Source of the DNA: Cryptomeria japonica
Lineage: Eukaryota > Streptophyta > Pinopsida > Cupressales > Cupressaceae
Assembly (NCBI RefSeq): GCF_030272615.1
Contig: NC_081412.1
Location: 670,928,852-670,992,851 of the forward strand
DNA length: 64,000 bases
Reading direction: 5' to 3'
The notes under the pieces were generated by a model, which saw nothing but the letters and a program-made list of their open reading frames with translations, did not search any database and was not told where the DNA came from. Position numbers and translations under genes: made by a program. This document shows, piece by piece, positions 1-11,270 of this stretch (position 1 is the first letter of the stretch; every line of letters begins with the position of its first letter).

Positions 1-495
1 TTCATCAACTCTAAGAAAATAGCTTGCTACTGTTTCATCTTCTTTCATTCTTAAAGATTCAAACTGATTTTTGAGTGTAAGAATTTTAGACTCTTTAACC
101 TTAGCATCCCCTTGATAAATGGTTTCAAGTTTTTTCCAAATATCATAAGCAGAAGAACAATGCATGACTTTAACAAAAACATCTTTAGTGAGACCACATA
201 AGAGAGCATGCTTAGCTCTGGCATTTAACTCATACTTGGTTTTATCATCAGGATCAGTAGGAATAATGGAAGGAACTGTATATTTTGTGGTCACAATATT
301 CCACACATTAAGATCAACTGAAATGAGATAAGTTTCCATCCTAATCTTCCAAAACACATAATCAGTTCCATCAAAAAGAGGAGCTCTTGAAAGTGAAGCA
401 CCTTCCTATGTTTGAGCCATAAAAAAAACTTCCAAGAGACCAGGAACAATCCCTAGGACAGACCTATATGAGGGACCCTATGCTCTGATACCACT
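1..495 (-). mobile_element. Start of internal region (gag N-terminus and primer-binding site) of a second copia copy
   Basis: This stretch matches 7327-7821 at a constant offset of 7326 bases with only a couple of differences seen by eye. On the minus strand it holds the first part of a copia gag, and then a primer-binding site at 482-493 (gctctgatacca, the reverse complement of TGGTATCAGAGC, pairing with initiator tRNA-Met). The LTR begins two bases further on. It is therefore the 5' internal part of an element that continues beyond the left edge of the window and uses 496-2184 as its 5' LTR. Only this part is in the window, so its overall state cannot be judged. Confidence 0.9.
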
Positions 496-2184
496 TGTTG
501 GAAGTGGAAACACTCTGAGAGGGGGGGGGTGAATCAGAGTGTTACAAATTTTAACAAGATATACTTTTATGAACTTGACAATTTTAATTCACAAAATACA
601 CAGATGACTGAGACTTAACACCTTGATGAAATACATTAATGAAGCATGAAATAAACAATAGAATCAACTGAAACACTTGATTCAGACTTTTCAAAATTAA
701 GAAAGGTATTGAATTTTGTTTTTACACAAACATGAAACATCTAAATGAGTACTTCAAATATTGCATTACATAAACTCAACAAAATAGAGTATGACATAAA
801 GAGAGCTAAAGATATGACGTATCAGAGCATAAACTAGTAAAACAAAATGAGACAAGACAATGCACATAACACCATAGTTTTCATGAGTGGAAAACCCTCC
901 TGGGGTAGAAAAACCACTCGGTAAGATCCCTTATATTAATTCAAAGAGCACCAACTCAGTTCACAAGATTTAGAAACCACAAGGCCTCAAGGAGCACCAA
1001 CCCCTCTTCTTATCCAATAAATATTTCAACTCGAGCTACAGCCACTGGTGATTTTATGCATGCACTTAAATCTTGCAGTCACAAAACCATCAGGGATTGG
1101 AGCGAGAATATTTTACCAGTCTGTACAAATGATTCTTTCTAAAAAATTTTGCAATAATATTCTTCAAGGATGAAATCAACACTATCAGAGAGAAAAATTC
1201 AATCTCTAAACAAAATAATTTCAAACAATAAAACCTCATGTACTCTGCAACAAAATAGAGTATTGATTCTCAAAACCCTCGACTACCTCTGGTAAACTAC
1301 AACACTTCTTTTCTTTTTAACAAATGCTGTGTCTTTCACTTTATTAACACTCCTCTCTCTGTGTTTTTCCTCATCTAAACTGTTCTGTATAAAAACTGTT
1401 TTATACCCAAACAAAACACCACATGTTCTTCCAGAATAACCCTCGTATAGGGTTACCAATAACTTTACAGGAATTGCAAACTCAACATCAAATAACCGTT
1501 TTTAACTGTGCAACAGAAAGGGAAGAAACTGAAGATGCTTGATTTCCCACTCATGAAAAACAAAAATAAAGCATGAACATTTTCCTTATTTTCATTTTGC
1601 ATAACTGAAAAAAAAATTGATTCGAAACAAAAATCTAAATCTTTTAATCATGTGATCAAGAAAAATACCTGTTAAACGTAAACTTAACCAAACAAACTAA
1701 CCAGCCAACCATTAAGCTCATGGTTAAGACCATTTTTGCTTCATTCTTTTTAACTAAACAAACTGATTCGAGCTCCTTAGCGGTGGCTGCGTCTCTCATG
1801 GCGTTAGGGTTTGTGACGGACGCCAAACAAGTTCAAAAGTAAAATGAAACTCAAAACATCTCTCGAAAACCTTTTAACCTGTCGGTCACAGAAATGTATT
1901 TTGCAGTATATGTTGTTTGTCCGTAGATAAATTAAACATGATTTAAACCAAAGATGTTGTTTCAAGAAATGCCAAGTCAGGCTATTCACTGCATCCGTGT
2001 CACCCGTCTGGCTCGAGAGAGAGATGTTTTAAACACATAACACGTCAGCCAAGTCAAAGTGTCCGTGTCACTAAACTGGCCCATGAGAAGGACATTTTAA
2101 ATGAATAACCACATGCTTATTAAAAACACAGCTTCCCTTTTTATACTTTCTTGTCATCGAGGACAAACGTACCAAAGAGCAACA
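496..2184 (-). repeat. Copia LTR, shared by two tandem elements
   Basis: The LTR starts TGTTGG and ends GCAACA on the plus strand, giving short inverted TGTTG/CAACA ends. It is bounded by the primer-binding site at 482-493 on one side and a polypurine tract at 2185-2196 on the other. It is therefore the 5' LTR of the copy running off the left edge and also the 3' LTR of the element to its right. Near the left end is a hairpin with a G-run loop (509-543). Confidence 0.93.
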
Positions 2185-2196
2185 AACTCCCCCTTT
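2185..2196 (-). other. Polypurine tract of the copia element
   Basis: The plus strand reads aactcccccttt directly beside the LTR end, so the minus strand reads AAAGGGGGAGTT just before the 3' LTR. This is the expected position and composition of the plus-strand primer of an LTR retrotransposon. Confidence 0.85.
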
Positions 2197-3099
2197 GTCC
2201 TTGATGGCAAAAAAAGAAAAAAAACTTAAACCATCATTGCCATGAAATATGTCATCAACTGAAAGGACCAAAATCAATGTAAGGAGTTCCACTGTCAACA
2301 AATGCAATATATACAATCAACACTGAACCTTGTCATATGGAAACCTGTAAGGAAAAACAACATCCTCTGAACCTGTAATATGCAATTCTGTAAAGAATAA
2401 ATACTGTCAGAATAATGAACTCCCAATCTGATCTGTATCAAACAAGAGTACGAAACTGTAATACCCAAATAAAAAAATGCCTTATGCCACTGTAATGAAA
2501 TTCCAATGCCTGAAAAGTCAATTGTCACTGTAATATCACTGTAATATCAAAAATGCCAATGCCAATAAAATGCAAAGTCTGAAATGCAAAGTCTGTAAAG
2601 TCTGTAATGCCAATCAAAAATGAATGCCAATATGTGAAATGCCAATATCCAATGTCACTGTCAAAAAAATGAAATACCAATGTCACTGTTCACTGTTGCA
2701 CTGAAAAATGAATACCAATATGTGAAATGCCAATATCCAATGTCACTATCAAAAAAAATGAAATACCAATGTCACTGTTCACTATTGCACTGAATGTACT
2801 GAATACTAATATGAATACCTATGTCACTCACTGTTGCACTGAATAGCAATATGAAACTGTGAATACCAATTTCTCCCCCTTTTTTTTACTTTTTTTAAAA
2901 AACACAAGGACAAAAGGAAAGAACAGAGCAACACCCCCCCTCAAAGTATGCTTTAGGTGGAGACAAGAGCAGATTGAGAAAATACTCCCAATCTATCCCT
3001 TAACCATTCAAAGACTTCTTTAGACAACGCTTTTGTAAAAATATCAGCAACTTGGGCTTGTGAAGGAACAAACACTAATTGAAACTCATTAGCCAACAC
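2197..3099 (-). repeat. 3' untranslated region of the copia element with short tandem repeats
   Basis: No coding similarity is seen here. From about 2540 to 2870 short phrases recur (aatgccaatatgtgaaatgc, aatgtcactg, gttgcactgaa), with a larger unit of about 85 bases present at least twice. The stretch lies between the RNase H end and the polypurine tract, where plant copia elements often carry variable non-coding repeats. Confidence 0.7.
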
Positions 3100-4806
3100 C
3101 TAATCTCGTAGAAAATGGAGTTTAATGGCAACATGTTTAGTGCGAGAGTGCATAATAGGATTTTTTGAAAGAACAATTGCACTAGTATTGTCACAATAGA
3201 TTGAAATGGGCTTAATAGTAGAAATGCCCATATCAGTAATTTGATGAGACATCCATATCAGTTGTGTGCAACATGCAGTGGCTGCTATATATTCTGACTC
3301 TGCGGTGGACAGAGTGACACAATCTTGCTTTTTACTGTGCCAAGCAACAAGACAATCACCAAGAAAGAAGGCAGCTCCACTGGTGCTTTTACGATCATCT
3401 AGACAACCGGCCCAATCAGAATCAGTGAAGCCAACAAGAGTGAAGTCATTATTACGGGGATACCAAAGACCATAATCTAGAGTGCCTTGAACATATCTAA
3501 AGATTCGTTTTACAGCATTCAAATGAGATTGTTTAGGTGTAGATTGAAAGCGAGAGATTAGACATATTGCAAACATTAAATCTGGTCGAGATGCAGTTAA
3601 ATATAATAGACTTCCTATCATTGACCTGTACTCAGATTGATTTACTGCAGGTGAGTCATCAGATTTGGTCAATTTATAGCCTATTTCCATTGGAGTGCTA
3701 ACTGGTTTACAATCTGCCATATTAAATTTTCTAATCATCTGTTTGGCATATTTGGTTTGTGACAAGAAGATACCTTGCTGAAGTTGTAACACTTGAAGAC
3801 CAAGAAAGAAATTCAGTTCCCCAAACATTGACATTTCAAACTCAGATTCCATGATTTTAGAGAACTTTTTGGATAAAGAGTCATTATTACAGCCAAAAAT
3901 GATATCATCTACATATATCACAACCAATAGGACATCATTACCTTCGATTTTAACATATAAGTTGCTATCTACAGCACCTCTAGTGAATCCATTTTCTCTA
4001 AGATGATTATCCAGTCTAGAGTACCAAGCTCTTGGAGTCTGTTTAAGGCCATAGAGTGCTTTCTTTAATCTGTATACACAATCAGATTTGTCTGCAACTT
4101 CAAAACCTTCCGGCTGTTCCATATAAACTTCTTCATCAAGATAACCATTCAGAAAGGCAGTTTTGACATCCATCTGGTAAACTTTAAATTTTTTATGGCA
4201 AGAGTATGCAAGAAAAATTCTGATTGATTCTAATCTAGCTACTGTTGCGAATGTTTCTCCAAAATCTATTCCTTCCTGCTGAGCATAACCTTTACAAATA
4301 AAACGAGCTTTATTTCTAACAACCTTCCCAGATTCATCAAGCTTATTTCTAAAGATCCATTTGCCTCCTATCACATTCTTATCATCTGGCCTAGGTACTA
4401 ACTCCCAAGTTTGATTTTTCTCTATTTGACTGATTTCATCTTTCATTGCATTTAACCAACATTCATCAGATAAAGCATCAGAAACATTTTTTGGTTCGAA
4501 ATCAGTTACCAAACAAAAATGTTCAGCCAGTTGAGCTTGTTCAGTTGTTTTTGCCCTTCTTCTAGTCAAAATACCTGCATCTATATTGCCAATAACTTGA
4601 CTTTGAGGATGTCTCTTTGTTATAATTTTTGAGGGTGTATAATGGAGAATACCTGTCTCTACATTTGAATTCTCTGTATTTTCTTCATCAGAACTTGATG
4701 AACATATTTCATTTTTCTTTTCTGTTTCTGCAGGTTTAGGAACTTGATCAACCTTTGTTAAAGTAGTTTCCTCTTCCTCAATATCTTGCACATCATTACT
4801 TAACAA
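3100..4806 (-). mobile_element. Copia reverse transcriptase and RNase H segment
   Basis: The segment encodes the reverse transcriptase and RNase H part of a copia polyprotein, which copies element RNA into DNA in cytoplasmic particles. Recognisable parts in order are a linker, the RVT_2 start (WLNAMKDEI, then TWELVPRP), the core around [10 protein letters not shown], the catalytic YVDDIIFG near residue 300, and RNase H around [11 protein letters not shown] near residue 460, followed by STAESEYIA. It is part of the element at 496-9504. The family assignment is secure; function is not expected because the element is broken. Confidence 0.93.
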
Positions 4807-5010
4807 AAATTGTTCATCAAACCTTACATTTATTGTTTCAACAATTTTATTCAGTCTATTATTGAAACATCTATAGGCTTTGCTATGAGTAGAGTATCCA
4901 AGAAAGATACCCTCATCAGTTTTAGCCTCAAAATTTCTTAGATTTTCTTCATCTCTTTTTAGATAACATTTGACACCAAAAATTTTGAAATATTTGATAG
5001 AAGCAGCTTT

Positions 5011-6780
5011 TCAATACCAAAGTTCATAAGGAGTAAAGGTAGATTTTACCCTGATTTGAACACGATTCAAAATGTAAACAGCTGTGTGTACAGCTTCTTT
5101 CCAATACCTGTCTGGTAGATTTGCCTCATTAAGCATTGTGCGAGCCATTTCTTTGACTGTTCTATTTTTTCTCTCAACTACTCCATTTTGTTGAGGTGTA
5201 CGAGTAGCAGCATATCGTCTCTTAATACCATGTCTTTCACAGTAATCAATGAATTCTTGTGAAGTGAATTCACCACCCTTGTCTGATCTTAAGCATTTCA
5301 ATTTTAGATCAGATTCTCGTTCAACCATTTTTCTGAAAATCTTAAATCTATCAAAAGCTTCGGATTTGTGTTTGAGGAAAGTGACCCATACCATTCTGGT
5401 ATAGTCATCAACAAAAAGCATAAAATATTTTTCACCATTTATTGACTGTGTCCTTGTAGGACCACATAAGTCTGTGTGTACAAGCTGTAATGGTCTAGTA
5501 GAAGAATGTTCTTTAGATTTGAAAGACACTTTTGTTTTCTTTCCTTTCAGACATGCTTTACAAACTGAATTGAATGGTTTACTCAAAATAGGCAAACCTC
5601 TAACATTCTGATTTTTACTGATTCTAACCAGATTGTCAAAATTTATATGTCCTAGGCGTTTATGCCATAACCAATTTTCTTCTATTTGACCCATAAGACA
5701 AATGCCTTCATTATTCTCATAATTAGTGGAATCAAGCAAATAGTAGACATTGCCAATTGTTCTCAAACCAGCAGCAACAGTTTTACCAGATTTATTTTTG
5801 ATAGTACAATCTTGAGAGCTAAAAGATACACTGTAACCACTATCACAAAGTTGACTGACACTCAATAAATTGTGCTTTAACCCTTCAACAAAGTACACAT
5901 CATGAATAGGAGTATCATCATTTAGCAGTAATGTACCTTTACCTCGTACATAAGCTCCTGAATTATCCCCAAAGCGTACAAAGCCACCATTAAAGTCTTC
6001 AAGATGCAGAAATTTATTTCTATCTCCTGTCATATGGTGTGAACAGCCACTGTCCAACACCCATAAAGATTTCTTATTTGAGAGAAGTGCAGTTTGCACT
6101 ATCATTGATTGCTCAATACCAAATACAAACTTAGGTTTCCATATTTTATTAGGGCTTGCATTTGTTTTGCACTGTATAGTAGTATGCCCAAAAGTGTTAA
6201 ACTTATTACACTTTACTGTGTTTGGAAAATCATATCCTTGATTGAAACCAAACATAGGAGATCTTTGTTGCAGAAATATGCAAGTATTAACCTTATGACC
6301 AAACCTATTGCAATAGAAACAGTATCCATGAAAAAAACCAAACCTAAAAGGTTTTGTTCTGTTATAAGTCTGAAATGATTTTCTAGTTGCAGGCTTAGTG
6401 TTCTGTCTTGATGACTCAGCTTTATCAAACCCTAAACCAGCCAAATCTTTATGCAACTTCTGCTTGCTCAAGATATCATTTAGATGTATTGTACTTTCAT
6501 ACTGTTCAATTTGTTTTTGAATTTTTGTGGACTGTTGTTCTAATGTTTCAATTTTCTTTTCTCTTTCTTCAAGAAGGGACTTCAAGTTTGAAGTCACTAA
6601 ATTTGCATCATTCAACTCGACTTGTAAAATCTGATTTGAATTTTCATGTGAAGCTACAAGTTTCTTTAACCTCTTTATTTCTTTTAAAGCACAAAGCAAT
6701 TCTCCTTCAAGATCAATTTCTCCTTGATCTAAATCTTCAAATTCATTTTTTTTGCTAGTTACATCTTCTAATTCTGCCAT
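5011..6780 (-). mobile_element. Copia gag end, protease and integrase segment
   Basis: An N-terminal acidic, coiled-coil-rich part is followed by a CCHC-like finger. Next comes the aspartic protease signature LDSGCSHHMTGD near residue 242, the pre-integrase HHCC-type region around WLWHKRLGHINFDNL, and the integrase core starting at HTDLCGPT, with the later TPQQNGVVERKNRT region typical of copia integrases. The protease matures the polyprotein and the integrase inserts the DNA copy into the nucleus. It is part of the element at 496-9504. Confidence 0.92.
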
Positions 6781-6891
6781 AAATAGAGTTTCATCACCTT
6801 CACAAGGTGAATCATCTGATTCATTTCAAGAGTCTTCTTTAGTAAAAAGACTCTTCTTTTTCTTGAAGGTATTAAATCTCCTTTTAGGATT

Positions 6892-7761
6892 CTACATTTT
6901 CTTTTTGTAGAATTTTTCTGGTTTTTCCTCTTCATTGTTTTGATCACTTAGAGGACATTGAGCAGCAAAGTGTCCAGCTTTGCCACAATTAAAGCACTTA
7001 AAAGGTAATTTGCCCTTATATTTCTTTTTTAGTTTTCTAACAAAAAGGGCTTCTATAGCATCTGAAAGTTCAGATTCACTATTAAGTTCTTCTTTCTTTT
7101 CTACTTTAAAAGCTGTTTCTTTTGAAGAAGAAGGATTATTACCTATCCTCATCTCATAGGCAGTAAGAATGCTTTGTAGGTTATCAAGTATCATTGTAGA
7201 AAAACTTTTCTTTTCTTCTAAGGTTGAAACCTTAGTTTCAAACTTGGGTAACAAGGTTCTAATCACTTTATTGACAACTTCCTTTTCTTCAACCTCTTCA
7301 CCAAGACCCTTTCTCGAATTTACTATTTCATCAACTCTAAGAAAATAGCTTGCTACTGTTTCATCTTCTTTCATTCTTAAAGATTCAAACTGATTTTTGA
7401 GTGTAAGAATTTTAGACTCTTTAACCTTAGCATCCCCTTGATAAATGGTTTCAAGTTTTTTCCAAATATCATAAGCAGAAGAACAATGCATGACTTTAAC
7501 AAAAACATCTTTAGTGAGACCACATAAGAGAGCATGCTTAGCTCTGGCATTTAACTCATACTTGGTTTTATCATCAGGATCAGTAGGAATAATGGAAGGA
7601 ACTGTATATTTTGTGGTCACAATATTCCACACATTAAGATCAACTGAAATGAGATAAGTTTCCATCCTAATCTTCCAAAACACATAATCAGTTCCATCAA
7701 AAAGAGGAGCTCTTGAAAGTGAAGCACCTTCCTGAGTTTGAGCCATAAAAAAAACTTCCAA
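6892..7761 (-). mobile_element. Copia gag (UBN2-type capsid with CCHC knuckle)
   Basis: The capsid-like protein starts with MAQTQEGASLSRAPLFDG and continues with the tryptophan-rich start and helical body of plant copia gag (DUF4219/UBN2 type), including YDIWKKLETIYQGD. A zinc knuckle CFNCGKAGHFAAQC lies near residues 256-269. The first part is repeated almost exactly at 1-420. In the family it packages element RNA into particles. Confidence 0.92.
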
Positions 7762-7807
7762 GAGACCAGGAACAATCCCTAGGACAGACCTATATGAGGG
7801 ACCCTAT

Positions 7808-7819
7808 GCTCTGATACCA
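7808..7819 (-). other. Primer-binding site of the copia element
   Basis: The plus strand reads gctctgatacca, so the minus strand reads TGGTATCAGAGC, complementary to the 3' end of initiator tRNA-Met. It lies two bases inside the LTR that starts at 7822. The same site occurs at 482-493 in the tandem copy. Confidence 0.9.
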
Positions 7820-7821
7820 CT

Positions 7822-9504
7822 TGTTGGAAGTGGAAACACTCTGAGAGGGGGGGGGTGAATCAGAGTGTTACAAATTTTAACAAGATATACTTTTATGAAC
7901 TTGACAATTTTAATTCACAAAATACACAGATGACTGAGACTTAACACCTTGATGAAATACATTAATGAAGCATGAAATAAACAATAGAATCAACTGAAAC
8001 ACTTGATTCAGACTTTTCAAAATTAAGAAAGGTATTGAATTTTGTTTTTACACAAACATGAAACATCTAAATGAGTACTTCAAATATTGCATTACATAAA
8101 CTCAACAAAACAGAGTATGACATAAAGAGAGCTAAAGATATGACGTATCAGAGCATAAACTAGTAAAACAAAATGAGACAAGACAATGCACATAACACCA
8201 TAGTTTTCATGAGTGGAAAACCCTCCTGGGGTAGAAAAACCACTCGGTAAGATCCCTTATATTAATTCAAAGAGCACCAACTCAGTTCACAAGATTTAGA
8301 AACCACAAGGCCTCAAGGAGCACCAACCCCTCTTCTTATCCAATAAATATTTCAACTCGAGCTACAGCCACTGGTGATTTTATGCATGCACTTAAATCTT
8401 GCAGTCACAAAACCATCAGGGATTGGAGCGAGAATATTTTACCAGTCTGTACAAATGATTCTTTCTAAAAAATTTTGCAATAATATTCTTCAAGGATGAA
8501 ATCAACACTATCAGAGAGAAAAATTCAATCTCTGAACAAAATAATTTCAAACAATAAAACCTCATGTACTCTGCAAAAAAACAGAGTATTGATTCTCAAA
8601 ACCCTCGACTATCTCTGGTAAACTACAGCACTTCTTTTCTTTTTAACAAATGCTGTGTCTTTCACTTTATTCACACTGCTCTCTCTCTGTTTTTCCTCAT
8701 CTAAACTGTTCTGTATAAAAACTGTTTTATACCCAAACAAAACACCACATGTTCTTCCAGAATAACCCTTGTATAGGGTTACCAATAACTTTACAGGAAT
8801 TGCAAACTGAACATCAAATAACCGTTTTTAACTGTGCAACGGAAAGGGAAGAAACTGAAGATGCTTGATTTCCCAGTCATGAAAAACAAAAATAAAGCAT
8901 GAATATTTTCCTTATTTTCATTTTGCATAACTGAAAAAAAACTTGATTCGAAACAAAAATCTAAATCTTTTAATCATGCGATCAAGAAAAATACCTGTTA
9001 AACGTAAACTTAACCAAACAAACTAACCAGCCAACCATTAAGCTCCTGGTTAAGACCATTTTTGCTTCATTCTTTTTAACTGAACAAACTGATTCGAGCT
9101 CCTTAGCGGTGGCTGCGTCTCTCATGGCGTTAGGGTTTGTGACGGATGCCAAACAAGTTCAAAAGTAAAATGAAACTCAAAACATCTCTCGAAAACCTTT
9201 TAACCTGTCGGTCACAGAAATGTATTTTGAAGTATATGCTGTTTTTCCGTAGATAAATTAAACATGATTTAAACCAAAGATGTTGTTTCAATAAATGCCA
9301 AGTCAGGTTATTCACTGCATCCGTGTCACCCGTCTGGCTCGAGAGAGAGATGTTTTAAACACATAACACGTCAGCCAAGTCAAAGTGTCCGTGTCACTAA
9401 ACTGGCCCATGAGAAGGACATTTTAAATGAATAACCACATGCTTATTAAAAACACAGCTTCCCTTTTTATACTTTCTTGTCATCGAGGACAAACATACCA
9501 AAGA
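7822..9504 (-). repeat. Copia LTR, outer (5') copy
   Basis: Matches 496-2178 at an offset of 7326, with about 1.5-2 percent differences. At the right edge the match ends inside the word ccaaaga. The LRR gene fragment that follows has a similar word (tccaaag in its relatives at 23.8 kb and 58.2 kb), so the last few bases cannot be assigned cleanly to LTR or host. Confidence 0.9.
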
Positions 9505-10310
9505 AAGTACTGCCATCTACAGTCTTTCAATGGGCTTTCCCACTGTTTGAGATTGGAAGTAAGAAATTATAGAAAACGGTACTGTGAGATCGTGATGCAC
9601 TAAAGACATCTACAGATATAGATGTGTCAACTACTTTAAAGCCATGTCTAGATATAGAAGTCCGGATAGAGTGGTTTGCTTCATTAGTTGTTTCAGCGCT
9701 CAAGAGTTTAAAGTCCTATTGCAGATTGAAAAATCTTCAACAATGGAGTTTGAGGAATCTAAAGGCGTTTCCTAGTTTCAATCTTTTATAAAATTTGATA
9801 GTGCTCAAACTTGAGAAAGTATGGTATAAGGAAGCCAATAGATCTAACATATTGTGTCTTGTTGGAAGATATACTTTTCCGTAAAAAAAACTTACAAAGC
9901 TTTCCCAACTTAGTTAATGAAATTAAGTTTATATAATTGAGGGAGGGTTGAAGATCCTCCTTATATTAGTGGTTGTAATAAATTATAGGTGCTCCATCTA
10001 ATCTATAATGACAATATTAATGACTTCCTAAAATGATTACAAGAAATCAAACTGAGTTGTTATTCTTGTAAGGAAATTAGTGTTGATAGTTTTGAATTCC
10101 ATGTGGACCTTGAATCTATTGAGGATCTTCTATCTCGCCTAAAACTCTTCAAAGGGGAATGCTTCTCAAACTTAAGTGATATAAGTGCACCAGAGGCATT
10201 TAAAGTTTGCCAGTAGCTAACAGACAAGACCATTCATGGGATAAGCTATGTCTATGGACGAAAGACTTATTATTCTATCATAACTCCATATGACTCACAC
10301 AAGCAAAGCC
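9505..10310 (+). pseudogene. Broken LRR fragment related to the TNL last exon (copy 1)
   Basis: This is a decayed relative of the LRR exon at 57579-59108, starting at the point matching about 58240. Shared phrases include gtagatatagatgtg-like text at 9620, the tggtataaggaagccaatag region at 9816 (TNL gene near 58553) and the aaacttaagtgatataagtg region at 10168 (TNL gene near 58998). It carries several stops and frame changes across all frames. The 5' part is cut off by the copia LTR. It ends close to the same tail as the TNL protein (a SYVYGRKTYY-like end against KYVRGGKLYY), so it derives from the C-terminal LRR part of a related receptor gene and has no expected function. Confidence 0.85.
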
Positions 10311-10318
10311 ATTTTTTG

Positions 10319-10700
10319 TAGTTTCTTAAAATGCAAATACTAAATACAAATGAAATAAAATAGAAAACATAGACAATATGAGAAATAAATCTCAAATGTA
10401 GTTTATTTTATTCAACTTCCTTCAAAGGATTATGTTTTGAATATTATCGTTCAATTGGCACAAAAGGTAGATTTTATTGAATTTGTAGCCTCAATTTGTA
10501 ACTTATAAAAATAGGGCATGCTCAACCCCAAAAAGAGCACACATTATTTAATTGAGTTTCCACATTGTTAACTAAACTTAAACAAAACATGCAATCTATA
10601 AATAGACCAAGCAAAATTGTACATGTGAAGGAACACATAACATGGTTCCAAGAGTAATGTGTAGTGTGGTGGTGTACAAAGATCAAGTTGAGTTGAACAG
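10319..10700 (+). repeat. 3' flank shared with 29987-30372
   Basis: About 380 bases match 29987-30372 with moderate divergence: tagtttcttaaaatg at the start, then the aaaatagggcatgc, gcaatctataaatag and gtgaaggaacacataacat phrases in the same order. Both copies follow an LRR fragment, this one directly, so they look like the original downstream flank of a duplicated LRR gene. Confidence 0.85.
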
Positions 10701-11270
10701 TGGCGAGAATAAAAAATCAACTGCTATCATTGATGCAGAGCACCCAAGGAACTCAATAAATAGGGGGAGATATTTATCCCAACTCACCTATGCAATAAGG
10801 TGATAATCCTCTAAAACCTCATAGGACCCCTCACAAGGTTATTGATACTCACAAGTTACAATACATCAAAACCATAGTTATGCTTCTTAGTCCTCATTCG
10901 CTCATTGAAACATGGTGAAGTAGCCATCATCAACATGTATGAACCCAAATCCAAACCCTCCAGCATTCAAACACTATAAGTCTCTATACTAATTACTCAC
11001 TAAACACCATACCCAATTAGGACTCCAAACTCCATTCCAGCATACAATGTATACTCCAACCACATATACTCTTGGAAATCCCTTCAAGGACTTCAAAAAA
11101 ATCCTACTTTTGACTCTATACCCACCCAAACAACTGAACATGGTTACTCTTGATTCACAATCAGTACACTACTCATTAGGACAACCTTGACATGTTTTAT
11201 GACAGTCATGTACTATGGGACAGTCATTATTACACAAAGTGTTCTCAACCCCTCAAATGCAAGTGGTGGA
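10701..11270. other. Unassigned spacer
   Basis: No coding frame, terminal repeat or known element could be recognised in this stretch. Confidence 0.5.

Larger units (their letters stand above)
496..9504 (-). mobile_element. Ty1/copia LTR retrotransposon, near full length, broken
   Basis: On the minus strand the order is LTR, primer-binding site, gag, protease, integrase, reverse transcriptase, RNase H, a long 3' untranslated part, polypurine tract, LTR. Protease-integrase ahead of reverse transcriptase is the copia order. The LTRs are 496-2184 and 7822-9504, about 1.69 kb each, starting TGTTGG and, in the left copy, ending GCAACA. They differ at roughly 25-30 positions by eye, about 1.5-2 percent, so insertion is fairly recent on a plant time scale; a date depends on the rate assumed. 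The coding part lies in three long frames and has a few breaks, so the element looks broken but young. Its right end abuts a broken LRR gene fragment. The copia lineage (for example Tork-like against Sirevirus-like) was not settled. Confidence 0.93.

Noticed and set aside
1804-1989. 61-codon frame in the LTR, also present at 9130-9315
   Set aside because: Both frames lie in the two LTR copies of one element, so their agreement reflects recent common origin, not coding constraint.
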